From Mycolicibacterium aurum (GTDB lineage: Bacteria > Actinomycetota > Actinomycetes > Mycobacteriales > Mycobacteriaceae): a DNA stretch of 64,000 nucleotides. The notes below the pieces were generated by a model. It was not told the DNA's origin. It worked only from the letters and a program-made list of their open reading frames with translations, and ran no database searches. The position numbers were made by a program, and so were the translations under genes. Positions 24,512-35,000 of the stretch are shown in pieces; position 1 is the first letter of the stretch, and every line of letters starts with the position of its first letter. The stretch spans positions 682,001 through 746,000 of the forward strand of contig NZ_LR134356.1 in the NCBI RefSeq assembly GCF_900637195.1, given 5' to 3'.

Positions 24512-25876
24512 GTGACCACCACCCTCTCCTCCGTTTCCCCGAGCGGCGCCCCCTCCGGCCTGACCCAGCGCCCCCGCGCTGCCACGTGGCGGCGTGTCCC
24601 TGCCAAGCCCTCCGCCGGTGGTGGGCGTTACCCGCAGGCGCTGCTGCACCACATCGTCGCGCCCGCCCTGCGGGTCCCTGATGCCGCCGCGGCGGTGGTG
24701 TTCGCCGCCGCGCGGCAGCGCGGACCCATCGCCCGCGACGTCATCGCGCAGGTCACCGGTCTGAGCATCGCCACGGTCAACCGCCAGGTCACCGCACTGC
24801 TGGACGCCGGGATCCTGCGTGAGCGGGCCGACCTCGCCGTCTCGGGCGCCATCGGGCGCCCGCGGGTGCCGGTCGAGGTCGACCACGAGCCCTACCTCAC
24901 CCTCGGCGTGCACATCGGCGCCAGGACCACCAGCATCGTCGCGACCGACCTGCTCGGCCGCACGCTCGACGTGGTGGAGACGGCGACGCCGCACGGTGGG
25001 CAGGGTGCCGCGCTGACGGCGATCGCCGGGAGTGCGCGCCGCTACCTGAGCCGTTGGCACCGGCGGCGTCCGCTGTGGGTCGGCGTGGCCACCGGCGGTG
25101 TTGTCGACGCCTCCACCGGCTACCTCGACCACCCCCGCCTGGGCTGGTCGGATGCGCCGGTCGGTCCGGTGCTGGCCGAGTCCCTGGGTCTCCCGGTGTC
25201 GGTCGCGTCGCACGTCGACGCCATGGCCGGAGCCGAGCTGCTGCTCGGTGTGCGCCGACCACCCGGCCGGGCAGCCACCAGCCTCTACGTCTATGCCCGC
25301 GAAACCGTCGGCTACGCGCTGTCCATCGGCGGCCAGGTGCACACCCCGGGTAGCGGGCCCGGCACCATCGCGGCTCTGCCGGTGCAGTCCGAATTGCTGG
25401 GCGGCACAGGACAACTGGAATCGACCGTGAGCGACGAGGCGGTACTGGTCGCGGCCCGCAGGGCGCGCATCATCCCGGCCGAGGGGCCGTCGTCGACGGT
25501 CACCGCGGTGCTCCGCGCCGCCCGGCAGGGCAACGAGCAGGCGTCCGCACTGGTGGCCGAGCGGGCGCGGGTGCTCGGGGAAGCCGTGGCCCTGCTGCGC
25601 GACATGCTCAACCCCGACGACCTCGTGGTCGGCGGCCAGGCGTTCACCGAATATCCGGAAGGCATGCCGCTGGTCGAGTCGGCCTTCGCGGCGCGGTCGG
25701 TGCTACCGCGGCGCGACATCCGCGTGACGGCGTTCGGCAACCGTGTGCAGGAGGCCGGCGCGGGGATCGTCTCGCTCGGCGGGCTCTACGCGGACCCGAT
25801 CGGCGCGATGCGCCGGGTGCCGCGTGCGCGGGGAGCGAATGTGATCCAGTCGCCTCGGCCCGAGGTGAGTGCCTGA
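24512..25876 (+). CDS. ROK-family transcriptional regulator (Rv0485-like)
   Basis: 454 residues: a winged-helix region (about 45-100, [35 protein letters not shown]) followed by a ROK/actin-like domain ([25 protein letters not shown]). The cysteine-rich zinc motif of glucokinases is not obvious, so DNA regulation is more likely than sugar phosphorylation. M. tuberculosis Rv0485 is a transcriptional regulator. GTG 24512 ([12 protein letters not shown]) follows AAAGGA. It is directly upstream of mshA. Confidence 0.85.
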   Translation: MTTTLSSVSPSGAPSGLTQRPRAATWRRVPAKPSAGGGRYPQALLHHIVAPALRVPDAAAAVVFAAARQRGPIARDVIAQVTGLSIATVNRQVTALLDAGILRERADLAVSGAIGRPRVPVEVDHEPYLTLGVHIGARTTSIVATDLLGRTLDVVETATPHGGQGAALTAIAGSARRYLSRWHRRRPLWVGVATGGVVDASTGYLDHPRLGWSDAPVGPVLAESLGLPVSVASHVDAMAGAELLLGVRRPPGRAATSLYVYARETVGYALSIGGQVHTPGSGPGTIAALPVQSELLGGTGQLESTVSDEAVLVAARRARIIPAEGPSSTVTAVLRAARQGNEQASALVAERARVLGEAVALLRDMLNPDDLVVGGQAFTEYPEGMPLVESAFAARSVLPRRDIRVTAFGNRVQEAGAGIVSLGGLYADPIGAMRRVPRARGANVIQSPRPEVSA

Positions 25877-25913
25877 GCGGGGCGCGGTATGCGGGCGGTG
25901 TAGACATGACGGT

Positions 25914-27230
25914 GTGCGTCTAGCTACCGACCTGCACGGCCTGCCGGTCCCACGCCGCGTGGCGGTGTTGTCTGTGCACACGTCCCCGCTCGCCCAACCG
26001 GGTACCGGTGACGCCGGTGGCATGAACGTCTACGTGCTGCAGACCTCGCTTGAGCTGGCTCGCCGCGGCGTCGAGGTCGAGATCTTCACCAGGGCGACGT
26101 CGTCGGCCGACCAGCCGGTCCTGCCGGTGGCCCCGGGGGTCGTGGTGCGCAACGTCGTGGCGGGACCGTTCGAAGGCCTGGACAAGAACGACCTGCCCAC
26201 GCAGCTGTGCGCGTTCACCGCAGGCGTGCTGCGCGCCGAGGCCACCCACGAACCGGGCTACTACGACATCGTGCACTCCCACTACTGGCTTTCCGGCCAG
26301 GTCGGATGGCTGGCCGCCGACCGCTGGGCCGTACCGCTGGTGCACACCGCCCACACCCTGGCCGCGGTGAAGAACTCGTCACTGGCCGCAGGCGACTCCC
26401 CGGAGCCGCCGATGCGATCGATCGGTGAGCAGCAGGTGGTCGACGCCGCCGACCGTCTCATAGTCAACACGGAAACCGAAGCGCAGCAACTGGTTTCACT
26501 GCACCGAGCCGACCCGGGCCGCATCGACGTCGTGCATCCCGGAGTCGATCTGTCCACGTTCACTCCTGGAAGCAGGCAGGCCGCCCGGGCCGCGCTGGGG
26601 CTGGCCGCCGACGCCAGGATCGTGGCGTTCGTCGGCCGGATCCAGCCGCTGAAAGCTCCTGATGTGCTGCTGCGCGCGGCCGCCCGGCTGCCGGGTGTGC
26701 AGGTCGTCATCGCGGGCGGCCCGTCCGGCAGTGGTACGGCAACCCCCGACACCCTTGTTCAGCTCGCCGCCGAGTTGGGTATCAGCGACCGCGTGACGTT
26801 CCTCCCGCCGCAGTCCCCTGACGATCTGGTCCAGGTCTACCGGGCCGCTGACATCGTCGCGGTGCCGAGCTACAACGAGTCCTTCGGCCTCGTCGCCGTC
26901 GAGGCGCAGGCCTGCGGAACCCCGGTGGTGGCGGCCGCGGTCGGTGGTCTTCCGGTCGCCGTGCGCGACGGCGTCAGCGGAGCTCTCGTCGACGGTCACG
27001 ACCCGCAGGCGTGGGCAGAGCGGCTCGGGGAGGTGCTGGCGCGGGATTCCGGGACGCTGCGCAGCGCCGCCGTCGAGCACGCCGCGTCGTTCTCGTGGGC
27101 GCACACCGTCGACGCGCTGCTCGCGGGCTACGGCCGGGCCATCGGAGACCACCGCGCCGACCATCAGCGCCAGCTGTCCGGCCGGCGCAGCGTGCGCCGG
27201 TTCTCGATGCGCAGGGGGGTGCGGGCATGA
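25914..27230 (+). CDS. mshA: D-inositol-3-phosphate glycosyltransferase (mycothiol synthesis)
   Basis: Transfers GlcNAc from UDP-GlcNAc to 1L-myo-inositol-1-phosphate, the first step of mycothiol synthesis. It is a GT4-fold enzyme of about 438 residues. The N-terminal [12 protein letters not shown] loop, [29 protein letters not shown] and the nucleotide-sugar motif [19 protein letters not shown] are all diagnostic. I use GTG 25914 ([15 protein letters not shown]); an earlier GTG at 25869 overlaps the previous gene. It overlaps the YbjN-like gene by ATGA. Confidence 0.94.
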   Translation: MRLATDLHGLPVPRRVAVLSVHTSPLAQPGTGDAGGMNVYVLQTSLELARRGVEVEIFTRATSSADQPVLPVAPGVVVRNVVAGPFEGLDKNDLPTQLCAFTAGVLRAEATHEPGYYDIVHSHYWLSGQVGWLAADRWAVPLVHTAHTLAAVKNSSLAAGDSPEPPMRSIGEQQVVDAADRLIVNTETEAQQLVSLHRADPGRIDVVHPGVDLSTFTPGSRQAARAALGLAADARIVAFVGRIQPLKAPDVLLRAAARLPGVQVVIAGGPSGSGTATPDTLVQLAAELGISDRVTFLPPQSPDDLVQVYRAADIVAVPSYNESFGLVAVEAQACGTPVVAAAVGGLPVAVRDGVSGALVDGHDPQAWAERLGEVLARDSGTLRSAAVEHAASFSWAHTVDALLAGYGRAIGDHRADHQRQLSGRRSVRRFSMRRGVRA

Positions 27231-27763
27231 GCATGGGTGATGAGCCGCTTGCGCGAGGAGCAGAGATCAGCGTGACCGAGGTCATCGAGCGGACACTCAT
27301 CGAGCAGGAGCTCGAATACAGCCATCACCAGGGGGCGGCGGGCGGGCTGCCCGGGCTGGTCGTCGTTCTGCCGGGGGAGCGCAGGCTCAAGACGAACACG
27401 ATCCTGTCCATCGGCGAGCACTCGGTGCGCGTGGAGGCCTTCGTGTGCCGCCGGCCCGACGAGAACCACGAAGGGGTCTACCGCTTTCTGCTGAAACGCA
27501 ACCGCAGGATGTACGGCGTCGCCTACACCCTCGACAACGTCGGCGACATCTATCTGGTCGGCCGCATGGCGCTGGAGTCGGTGACCGCCGACGAGATCGA
27601 CCGGGTGCTCGGCCAGGTGCTCGAAGCGGTCGACTCGGACTTCAACACCTTGCTGGAGTTGGGCTTTCGGACGTCGATCCAGAAAGAGTGGGAGTGGCGG
27701 GTGTCGCGCGGTGAGTCGCTGAACAACCTGCGGGCATTCGAGCACCTCATCGACGATGAGTGA
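27227..27763 (+). CDS. YbjN domain protein (Rv0487-like)
   Basis: A 178-residue soluble protein with a YbjN/type III secretion chaperone-like fold ([45 protein letters not shown]). The function is unknown. Translation is coupled to mshA by a 4-bp overlap. A second ATG at 27233 could also be used. Confidence 0.8.
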   Translation: MSMGDEPLARGAEISVTEVIERTLIEQELEYSHHQGAAGGLPGLVVVLPGERRLKTNTILSIGEHSVRVEAFVCRRPDENHEGVYRFLLKRNRRMYGVAYTLDNVGDIYLVGRMALESVTADEIDRVLGQVLEAVDSDFNTLLELGFRTSIQKEWEWRVSRGESLNNLRAFEHLIDDE

Positions 27764-27806
27764 GAGCGCCTGATCGACGACGCCGGATCGTGAGAGGATT
27801 TCTGCC

Positions 27807-28559
27807 ATGGCAGATACCGCGACACTGATCCTCCTGCGCCACGGCGAGAGCACGTGGAACGCGTCGAACCAGTTCACCGGATGGGTCGACGTCGATCTCA
27901 CCGACAAGGGCCGCGCCGAAGCGGTTCGGGCCGGTGAGCTCATCAAGACCCAGGATCGCCTGCCCGATGTCCTCTACACATCGCTGCTGCGCCGCGCCAT
28001 CACCACCGCCAACGTCGCGCTCGACACCGCCGATCGCCACTGGATCCCGGTGCATCGCGACTGGCGGCTCAACGAGCGCCATTACGGTGCCCTCCAGGGG
28101 CTCAACAAGGCCGAGACCAAGGCCAAATACGGCGACGAGCAGTTCATGGCGTGGCGCCGCAGCTACGACACGCCACCGCCGGCGATCGAGCCGGGCACCG
28201 AGTTCAGCCAGGACGGCGACCCTCGCTATGCCGACATTCCCGGCGGTCCGCCGCTGACCGAATGCCTCAAGGATGTCGTCGAGCGCATGGTCCCGTACTT
28301 CACCGAGGTGATCGTTCCCGACCTGAAGGCGGGCAAGACCGTGCTGATCGCCGCGCACGGCAATTCGCTGCGAGCGCTCGTCAAGTACCTGGACGGCATG
28401 TCGGACGAGGCCGTGGTCGGACTGAACATCCCGACCGGCATCCCGCTGCGCTACGACCTGGACGAGCAGCTGACGCCGACCGTGGCCGGCGGCAGCTACC
28501 TGGATCCGGACGCTGCGGCGGCCGGTGCTGCCGCGGTGGCCGCCCAGGGCGCCAAGTAG
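27807..28559 (+). CDS. gpm1: 2,3-bisphosphoglycerate-dependent phosphoglycerate mutase
   Basis: A 250-residue glycolytic enzyme interconverting 3- and 2-phosphoglycerate. [12 protein letters not shown] holds the phosphohistidine; [25 protein letters not shown] and [15 protein letters not shown] are the other active-site blocks. The C-terminus is Ala-rich ([18 protein letters not shown]). ATG 27807 follows GAGAGGA. It lies upstream of senX3 as in M. tuberculosis. Confidence 0.95.
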   Translation: MADTATLILLRHGESTWNASNQFTGWVDVDLTDKGRAEAVRAGELIKTQDRLPDVLYTSLLRRAITTANVALDTADRHWIPVHRDWRLNERHYGALQGLNKAETKAKYGDEQFMAWRRSYDTPPPAIEPGTEFSQDGDPRYADIPGGPPLTECLKDVVERMVPYFTEVIVPDLKAGKTVLIAAHGNSLRALVKYLDGMSDEAVVGLNIPTGIPLRYDLDEQLTPTVAGGSYLDPDAAAAGAAAVAAQGAK

Positions 28560-28589
28560 GTCGAACGCTCGCGCGTGCGGCCAACGGCA

Positions 28590-28680
28590 GGTGAACAGTG
28601 GGGGACGGCAGTCCGAACTTCCGTCTTTAGCTTTGTGACATGTCCCGAATTAGCCGCACGCTGCTGGGATGACGTTCACC
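28590..28680. promoter_or_regulatory. senX3 upstream region with candidate RegX3-type sites
   Basis: GGTGAAC at 28590-28596 is followed after 4 bases by GGGGAC, a degenerate PhoB-class direct repeat, and GTTCACC at 28674-28680 is its inverted copy 20 bp before the senX3 start. RegX3 belongs to the OmpR/PhoB family and is known to autoregulate in mycobacteria, so autoregulation through these sites is plausible but unproven here. Confidence 0.35.
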
Positions 28681-28699
28681 GAATGCGTACGCTTTTCGC

Positions 28700-29914
28700 G
28701 TGAGTGTCATATCGGCGCTGCTGCTCGTGGCGCTAGTGGCACTGCTCGCCCTGCCGGTCGGTGTTGCGCTTGGAGTGCGGGTGGCGCCTCGGCTCCGTGA
28801 ACGCCAGCAGAGGCGTTCGACGGAACAGTCGGGTATCACCGTGTCGCAGATGCTCGAGGGCATCGTGTCGCAGTCGCCGGTCGGAATCGTCGTCGTCGAC
28901 CGCTTCCGTGACGTCGTCTACGTCAACCACCGCGCCCAGGAGCTGGGTCTGGTGCGTGAACGGCTGCTCGACGACCGGGCCTGGACGGCCGCCGAACGCA
29001 CGCTGGCCACCGGGGCCCCGGTCGGATTCGATCTGTCACCGCGCAAGCCCACCCGGCCGGGCCGGTCCGGCCTGTCGATCCGCGGCCACGTCCGGTTGCT
29101 GTCCGAAGAGGACCGCAGGTTCGCCGTGGTCTACGTCGACGACCAGTCCGAGCACGCCCGGATGGAGGCGACGCGTCGCGACTTCGTCGCCAATGTCAGT
29201 CACGAGCTCAAGACCCCGGTGGGGGCGCTGGGGGTGCTGGCCGAGGCGGTGCTGGCGTCCTCCGACGAGCCCGACACCGTCCGGCACTTCGCCGAGAAGA
29301 TGGTCACCGAATCCACTCGGCTGGCCAACATGGTCGGCGAGCTGATCGAGTTGTCCCGCCTTCAGGGCGGCGAGCGACTCCCCGATCTGGGGTCGGTCGA
29401 CGTCGACACCGTGGTCTCCGAGGCGTTGTCGCGGCACAAGGTGGCCGCCGACAACGCCGACATCGCCATCACCACCGACGCGCCTACGGGCTACCAGGTC
29501 ATGGGCGATCAGACCTTGCTGGTGACAGCGATCGCGAACCTGGTGTCCAATGCGATCGCATACTCGCCCAACGGATCTTCGGTGTCGATCAGTCGCCGCA
29601 GGCGAGGCGAGAACATCGAGATCGCGGTCACCGACCGCGGAATCGGCATCGCCCCCGCCGATCAGGAACGGGTGTTCGAACGCTTCTTCCGCGTCGACCA
29701 GGCGCGATCCCGGGCCACCGGCGGTACCGGTCTCGGGTTGGCGATCGTCAAACACGTCGCCGCCAACCACAACGGCTCCATCCGGCTGTGGAGCCAGCCC
29801 GGTACGGGATCGACGTTCACCCTGTCGATCCCTGAGTCCGTTCCCACCAGCCCGACAGACCCCCACGGCGACGATGCCGTTGACTCAGACGATCTTGGCG
29901 AACGAGAGGATTGA
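28700..29914 (+). CDS. senX3: phosphate-responsive sensor histidine kinase SenX3
   Basis: 404 residues: N-terminal membrane segment ([22 protein letters not shown]), PAS-like domain (about 45-150), HisKA with [12 protein letters not shown] (phospho-acceptor His168) and the HATPase domain ([31 protein letters not shown]). It signals to RegX3 and, through the Pst/PhoU system, responds to phosphate in mycobacteria. It starts at GTG 28700. Only 7 bp separate it from regX3; the MIRU-type repeats found in this gap in M. tuberculosis are absent. Confidence 0.95.
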   Translation: MSVISALLLVALVALLALPVGVALGVRVAPRLRERQQRRSTEQSGITVSQMLEGIVSQSPVGIVVVDRFRDVVYVNHRAQELGLVRERLLDDRAWTAAERTLATGAPVGFDLSPRKPTRPGRSGLSIRGHVRLLSEEDRRFAVVYVDDQSEHARMEATRRDFVANVSHELKTPVGALGVLAEAVLASSDEPDTVRHFAEKMVTESTRLANMVGELIELSRLQGGERLPDLGSVDVDTVVSEALSRHKVAADNADIAITTDAPTGYQVMGDQTLLVTAIANLVSNAIAYSPNGSSVSISRRRRGENIEIAVTDRGIGIAPADQERVFERFFRVDQARSRATGGTGLGLAIVKHVAANHNGSIRLWSQPGTGSTFTLSIPESVPTSPTDPHGDDAVDSDDLGERED

Positions 29915-29921
29915 TGCATCG

Positions 29922-30608
29922 ATGACCAGCGTGCTGATCGTGGAGGACGAGGAGTCCTTGGCCGACCCGTTGGCTTTCCTGCTGCGCAAGGAAGGCTTCG
30001 AGGCCACCGTGGTGGCCGACGGGCCGTCGGCGCTGGCCGAATTTGAGCGCGCGGGAGCTGACATCGTGCTGTTGGACCTGATGTTGCCCGGAATGAGCGG
30101 CACCGACGTCTGCAAACAGCTGCGGTCGCGTTCGAGCGTGCCAGTCATCATGGTGACCGCCCGTGACAGCGAGATCGACAAGGTCGTCGGCCTGGAACTC
30201 GGCGCCGACGACTACGTCACCAAGCCGTACTCCGCACGTGAGCTGATCGCGCGGATCCGCGCCGTGCTGCGGCGCGGCAGCGATGCGGAGGACAACGGCC
30301 TTGCCGACGGTGTCCTGGAGGCGGGACCTGTGCGCATGGACGTCGAACGACATGTGGTCAGCGTCGGGGGCAGGCCGATCACGTTGCCGCTCAAGGAGTT
30401 CGACCTCCTTGAGTACCTGATGCGCAACAGCGGGCGGGTGCTCACCCGCGGGCAGCTCATCGACCGGGTGTGGGGCGCCGACTATGTCGGTGACACCAAG
30501 ACCCTCGATGTGCACGTCAAACGGCTGCGCAGCAAGATCGAGACGGACCCGGCGAACCCGGTGCATCTGGTCACCGTCCGCGGCCTGGGCTACAAGCTGG
30601 AGGGCTGA
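29922..30608 (+). CDS. regX3: response regulator RegX3
   Basis: A 228-residue OmpR/PhoB-type regulator. The receiver domain has acidic pocket EDE (8-10), phospho-acceptor Asp52 in VLLDLMLPG and Lys in VTKPYS. The winged-helix DNA-binding domain runs from about residue 130 (LPLKEFDLLEYLMRNSGRVLTRGQL ... DVHVKRLRSKIE). It controls phosphate starvation genes in mycobacteria. It is in an operon with senX3 and converges on the YciI-like gene with a 1-bp gap. Confidence 0.96.
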   Translation: MTSVLIVEDEESLADPLAFLLRKEGFEATVVADGPSALAEFERAGADIVLLDLMLPGMSGTDVCKQLRSRSSVPVIMVTARDSEIDKVVGLELGADDYVTKPYSARELIARIRAVLRRGSDAEDNGLADGVLEAGPVRMDVERHVVSVGGRPITLPLKEFDLLEYLMRNSGRVLTRGQLIDRVWGADYVGDTKTLDVHVKRLRSKIETDPANPVHLVTVRGLGYKLEG

Positions 30609-30609
30609 G

Positions 30610-30909
30610 TCACCCGGTGACGCCGTCGAGGATCTCGGCGACCTCGAACGTGTTGACGCCGAGGGTGACCGACGGATCGGCTGCGCCGATCGCCAGTGCC
30701 TCGGCGCGGTCGGCGACACGCAGCACACCGAGCCCCCACACGCCCTCGGGGTCGGCGACCGGTCCGTACACCACGACGCGTCCCGCCGCGAGCAACTCCT
30801 GCCAGTACGCCACATGCTGAGCCATCGCGCCCTGTTCGGTGTCGGTCATCGTCTGGGCGAAGTCGGCGCGCGGCGGGATCAGCCGAAACAGGTAGAGGGA
30901 GCCGCTCAT
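30610..30909 (-). CDS. YciI-like protein
   Basis: 99 residues of the YCII-related ferredoxin-like fold ([48 protein letters not shown]). The His and Asp typical of the family active site are present (QHVAYW, VADPEG). The function is unknown. It overlaps the upstream gene by ATGA and so is co-translated with it. Confidence 0.8.
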   Translation of the reverse strand: MSGSLYLFRLIPPRADFAQTMTDTEQGAMAQHVAYWQELLAAGRVVVYGPVADPEGVWGLGVLRVADRAEALAIGAADPSVTLGVNTFEVAEILDGVTG

Positions 30910-31703
30910 TCGGCGGCGCGGGTGGCGGGGTGCACGGCGATCAGACCCAACCCGGCGCGGCGCCTGCACATCGCCGCCAACTCCGAATACGCCTTCTCGC
31001 CCAGCAATTCGGTGAGTTCGGGGGCGTAGGTCTGCCAGACCTGTTTGGTGCCGACGTGGGCGGCGGGGTCGCCGGTGCAGTACCAGTGCAGGTCCGCGCC
31101 GCCCTCGCCCCAGCCGCGCCGGTCGTACTCGGTGATCGTCGTCTTGAGCACCTCGGTCTCGTCAGGCCGGGTGATCCACTCCTGGGTGCGGCGGATCGGC
31201 AACTGCCAGCACACCTCCGGCTTGAGGGTCAGCGGCTCCACACCGATCTTGAGCGCCTTGCTGTGCAGTGCGCAGCCGATGCCGGCGGGCCAGCCGGGAC
31301 GATTCAGAAAGATGCAGGCGCCCTTGTACTTTCGGGTCCGCCAATTGGGCTTGCCGTCATACTCGTCCATCTCCAGGTAGCCCTTCCTACCCAGGCCCTT
31401 GTCGCGGTACTGCCAGTCCTCGTCGGTCAGCAGGTTGACGGCGTCGTCGAGTTGGGCGCGGTCGTCGTCGTCGGACAGAAACGCGCCGTGCGAACAACAT
31501 CCGTCATCCGGCCGGTCCACCACGGTGCCCTTGCAGGCCGGCGTGCCGAAAACGCACGTCCAGCGTGACAGCAGCCACGTCATGTCGGCCGAGATCAGAT
31601 GTTCGGGATTGTCGGGGTCGTAGAACTCCACCCACTCACGGGCGAAATCGAGCTCGACCTCTCCGGGATGCGAACCGCTCACGGTTTTCCACGCTAGACC
31701 CAT
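30906..31703 (-). CDS. conserved mycobacterial protein (Rv0495c-like), Cys-rich
   Basis: 265 residues with scattered conserved cysteines ([60 protein letters not shown]). The spacing resembles a metal-binding protein, possibly iron or zinc chelating like DUF3109 proteins. No enzymatic motif is recognised. It is divergent from ppx with a 12-bp gap, as in M. tuberculosis between Rv0495c and Rv0496. Confidence 0.7.
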   Translation of the reverse strand: MGLAWKTVSGSHPGEVELDFAREWVEFYDPDNPEHLISADMTWLLSRWTCVFGTPACKGTVVDRPDDGCCSHGAFLSDDDDRAQLDDAVNLLTDEDWQYRDKGLGRKGYLEMDEYDGKPNWRTRKYKGACIFLNRPGWPAGIGCALHSKALKIGVEPLTLKPEVCWQLPIRRTQEWITRPDETEVLKTTITEYDRRGWGEGGADLHWYCTGDPAAHVGTKQVWQTYAPELTELLGEKAYSELAAMCRRRAGLGLIAVHPATRAAE

Positions 31704-31715
31704 TAGGTTGGTTGG

Positions 31716-32819
31716 GTGCGATTAGGCGTGCTCGACGTGGGCAGCAATACCGTCCATCTATTGGTGGTGGACGCGCGTCGCGGCGGCCACCCCACTCCCA
31801 TGAGTTCCACCAAGGCTTCGCTGCGGCTGGCCGAGGCCATCGACGACTCCGGGAAACTGACCCGCCGCGGTGCCGACAAGCTGATCGGCACGCTCGACGA
31901 GTTCGCCCGGATCGCAACCAGCTCAGGGTGCGCCGAGTTGATGGCCTTCGCCACCTCCGCGGTGCGCGATGCAAAGAACTCCGAGGACGTGCTGGCCCGG
32001 GTCAGGGCAGAGACGGGCGTCGAGCTGAAGGTTCTCTCCGGCGTCGACGAGTCCCGGCTGACGTTCCTCGCGGTGCGCCGGTGGTACGGCTGGAGCGCCG
32101 GCCGCATCATCAACATCGACATCGGCGGTGGCTCGCTGGAACTGTCCAGCGGGGTCGACGAGGAACCTGATGTGGCGCTGTCGTTGCCGCTCGGCGCGGG
32201 CCGGATGACCCGCGAGTGGCTGCCGGACGATCCGCCCGGCCGGCGCCGCGTCGCCATGCTGCGCGACTGGCTGTCCAACGAGCTGGCCGAGTCGGCGGCG
32301 GCGATCACCGACGCGGGCAGCCCGGACCTCGCCGTGGCCACCTCCAAGACGTTCCGGTCGCTGGCGCGGCTCACCGGTGCCGCACCGTCGGGTGCAGGTC
32401 CGCGGGTCAAGCGCACGCTCACCGCGACCGGTCTTCGTCAACTCATAAATTTCATCTCTAGGATGACCGCGGCTGACCGTGCGGAACTGGAAGGAGTGAG
32501 CGTCGACCGGGCACCGCAGATCGTGGCGGGTGCGTTGGTCGCCGAGGCGAGCATGAAAGCGCTTGGTATCGAGAGCGTCGACATCTGTCCATGGGCGTTG
32601 CGAGAGGGACTCATTCTGCGGAAACTCGACAGCGAGGCCGACGGCAGCGCTTTCGTCCGGGGCGCCGATGATGCCGTGCACGACGGCGATTCCGCGGCGA
32701 CGACGAAGACCAGCGGTTCCGGCAAATCGGGCAAAGGGAGCGGAGCGGACAAAACCGGCAGGTCCAGCGCGGGGGATTCGGCCTCACGGCCGATGTCCGT
32801 ACGCAATGCTGGACGGTGA
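31716..32819 (+). CDS. exopolyphosphatase (Ppx/GppA family, Rv0496-like)
   Basis: A 367-residue actin-like phosphatase. [17 protein letters not shown] is the phosphate-1 motif, [17 protein letters not shown] and [13 protein letters not shown] the next nucleotide/phosphate loops. The M. tuberculosis relative (Ppx1) hydrolyses short-chain polyphosphate and affects (p)ppGpp. The C-terminal 45 residues ([19 protein letters not shown]) are low complexity. It starts at GTG 31716 and is only 12 bp from a divergent gene. Confidence 0.9.
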   Translation: MRLGVLDVGSNTVHLLVVDARRGGHPTPMSSTKASLRLAEAIDDSGKLTRRGADKLIGTLDEFARIATSSGCAELMAFATSAVRDAKNSEDVLARVRAETGVELKVLSGVDESRLTFLAVRRWYGWSAGRIINIDIGGGSLELSSGVDEEPDVALSLPLGAGRMTREWLPDDPPGRRRVAMLRDWLSNELAESAAAITDAGSPDLAVATSKTFRSLARLTGAAPSGAGPRVKRTLTATGLRQLINFISRMTAADRAELEGVSVDRAPQIVAGALVAEASMKALGIESVDICPWALREGLILRKLDSEADGSAFVRGADDAVHDGDSAATTKTSGSGKSGKGSGADKTGRSSAGDSASRPMSVRNAGR

Positions 32820-32846
32820 AGCAGCGAGGCTCAAAGGCAACAGACG

Positions 32847-34106
32847 ATGACTGGATCTGACGACAGCACCAGCAGCACGCGACCGATCTCGGTCGCCGAG
32901 CTGCTGGCCAAGAACGGTTCGATCGGTGCACCCCCGGTCGGCGGCAGACGCCGTCGACGGCGCGGAAACGCCGATGCCGTCACCGTGGCCGAACTCACCG
33001 GTGAGATTCCGATCATCCGGCCCGATGCCCCGCCGCCGCCGCCGGTGACCGCCGCCCCGGTGGAGGTCCCGGTCGAGGAGCCCGAGCCCGCAGCCGAGAC
33101 GCCCGCGGAACCGGAGGACGCCGCCGACGTTTCCGACGCCGAGATCGCCGACGTGCCCGAGGCCGAAATCGCCGAGGCGGAGATCGCCGAGGCCGACTCC
33201 GAGGTGCCTGTCTCCACCGAGGATGCGGTCACCGACGTCGAGTCGGACGAGCCCGCTGAGGCCGCCGAGTCCGCCGAGCTTGAGGAGCCGGCGGCCGTCC
33301 CGCCGGCCGAGGTCGATGCGACCGCCGCCGATGAAGACGACGAGTACGCCGACGCGGTGGCCGAATTCGCCGCGCGGCGGCAGGAGCAGGGCACCGACAC
33401 CGAACTCGACGCCGAACCCGCCGACGAGCGGCCCGCCCGACGGTTCGGTCTGGGCCGGCTCGGACGCAAGGGCCCGGCCGTCGACGCCGAGAAGTGGACT
33501 CCCGACCCCGTCGACGACGGCGGCGCGGCCACGGAGGTCGGTGACGTCGTCGACCCGATCGAGATCGAGGAACTCGACGACGAGCGCGCCCTCGCCACCG
33601 ACATCGACAGCGCCACCGACGCCGACGACAGCGCCACTGACACCGACACCGACACCGACGACGACCGTGATGAGCTGCCGTCCTATCTCCGGTCCACCGA
33701 GGAGCCGCTGTTCGGCGGGCAGACGGTGGCCGACGACCTCGCCCGGCGGGGCACCCGCACGTCCCCCGTCGACACCGACGACGACGAAGACGAGGACGAG
33801 GACGAGGCCCCCGGGTACGGCGAGGACGGCGAACCTCGGCGGATGTCCTCCGTCGTCCACGGCGCCTGGATCGTGGGTCAGAGCATCGTCGCCGTGGTCT
33901 TCGGCGCGGGCCTGTTCGTCGCGTTCGACCAGCTGTGGAAGTGGAACAACATCGTCGCTCTGGTGTTGTCGGTCCTGGTGATCCTGGGACTGGTGGTCGG
34001 CGTGCGGGTGGTGCGCAAGACCGAGGACATCGGCAGCACGCTGATCGCGGTGGCGGTGGGCGCTCTGGTGACCCTCGGCCCGCTGGCGCTGCTGCAATCG
34101 GGCTGA
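32847..34106 (+). CDS. large acidic membrane protein (Rv0497-like)
   Basis: 419 residues. A short N-terminus (ISVAELLAKNGSIGAPPVGG followed by RRRRRRG) leads to about 280 strongly acidic, low-complexity residues with repeats such as AEIAEAEIAEADSE and DTDTDTDDD. Three C-terminal membrane segments follow (about 340-415). VAELL occurs twice-like (VAELLAKNG, VAELTGEIP). It probably stays cytosolic for most of its length and is tethered by the C-terminus. The function is unknown; it lies in the ppx operon. Confidence 0.78.
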   Translation: MTGSDDSTSSTRPISVAELLAKNGSIGAPPVGGRRRRRRGNADAVTVAELTGEIPIIRPDAPPPPPVTAAPVEVPVEEPEPAAETPAEPEDAADVSDAEIADVPEAEIAEAEIAEADSEVPVSTEDAVTDVESDEPAEAAESAELEEPAAVPPAEVDATAADEDDEYADAVAEFAARRQEQGTDTELDAEPADERPARRFGLGRLGRKGPAVDAEKWTPDPVDDGGAATEVGDVVDPIEIEELDDERALATDIDSATDADDSATDTDTDTDDDRDELPSYLRSTEEPLFGGQTVADDLARRGTRTSPVDTDDDEDEDEDEAPGYGEDGEPRRMSSVVHGAWIVGQSIVAVVFGAGLFVAFDQLWKWNNIVALVLSVLVILGLVVGVRVVRKTEDIGSTLIAVAVGALVTLGPLALLQSG

Positions 34107-34128
34107 GTGACAGAAGCCCGCTGAAACT

Positions 34129-34974
34129 GTGCGCCCCGCTGTCAAGGTCGGTCTGTCCACGGCCTCGGTCTATCCGCTGAAGACCGAGGTCGCGTTCGAG
34201 TATGCGGCGAAGCTGGGCTACGACGGCGTCGAGTTGATGGTGTGGGCCGAGTCGGTCAGCCAGGACGTGGATGCTGTGGCGGCGTTGTCCAAGCAATACG
34301 ACGTGCCGGTGCTGTCGGTGCACGCGCCGTGCCTGCTGATCTCGCAGCGGGTCTGGGGGGCCAACCCGATCCCGAAGCTGGAGCGCAGTGTGCGGGCCGC
34401 GGAGCGCCTCGGTGCGCAGACGGTGGTGGTGCATCCGCCGTTCCGGTGGCAGCGCCGCTATGCCGAGGGCTTCAGCGCCCAGGTCGCCGAACTGGAGGCA
34501 TCCAGCGACATCATGGTCGCGGTGGAGAACATGTTCCCGTTCCGGGCCGACAGGTTCTTCGGTGCGGGCCAGACGTCCATCGAGCGGATGCGCAAGCGTG
34601 GCGGCGCTCCCGGGCCCGGCATCTCGGCGTTCGCGCCGTCCTATGACCCGCTCGACGGTGGCCACGCGCACTACACACTCGATCTCTCGCACACCGCGAC
34701 GGCGGGCACCGACGCCGTCGACATGGCGCGGCGCATGGGTGACGGTCTGGTGCACCTGCACCTGTGCGACGGCAGCGGTGCCTCCCACGACGAACACCTC
34801 GTGCCCGGGCACGGCACTCAGCCGACCGCCGAAGTCTGCGAGATGCTGGCCGCAAGTGACTTCGCCGGTCATGTCATCCTCGAGGTCACCACCTCCGCCG
34901 CGCGCAACGCCGCCGAACGCGAGGCGCTGTTGACCGAATCGCTGCAGTTCGCCAGGGAGCATCTGTTGCGCTGA
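34129..34974 (+). CDS. sugar phosphate isomerase/epimerase family TIM-barrel protein (Rv0498-like)
   Basis: 281 residues of the AP-endonuclease-2/xylose-isomerase-like barrel: VGLSTASVYPLKTEVAFEYAAKLGYDGVELMVW, SVHAPCLL, VVVHPPFRWQRRYAEGF, MVAVENMFPF, LDLSHTATAG, VHLHLCDGSG and VILEVTTS supply the His/Glu/Asp metal ligands. The substrate is unknown. GTG 34129. It is co-oriented with neighbours on both sides with 22-26 bp gaps. Confidence 0.85.
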   Translation: MRPAVKVGLSTASVYPLKTEVAFEYAAKLGYDGVELMVWAESVSQDVDAVAALSKQYDVPVLSVHAPCLLISQRVWGANPIPKLERSVRAAERLGAQTVVVHPPFRWQRRYAEGFSAQVAELEASSDIMVAVENMFPFRADRFFGAGQTSIERMRKRGGAPGPGISAFAPSYDPLDGGHAHYTLDLSHTATAGTDAVDMARRMGDGLVHLHLCDGSGASHDEHLVPGHGTQPTAEVCEMLAASDFAGHVILEVTTSAARNAAEREALLTESLQFAREHLLR

Positions 34975-35000
34975 ACACCGAGGCTCCCGAGGAGTTGTAG

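Noticed and set aside
33100..33810. Repetitive GAC/GAG-rich tract as a tandem repeat locus
   Set aside because: It is the acidic low-complexity region of the Rv0497-like protein with varied codons, not a DNA-level repeat.
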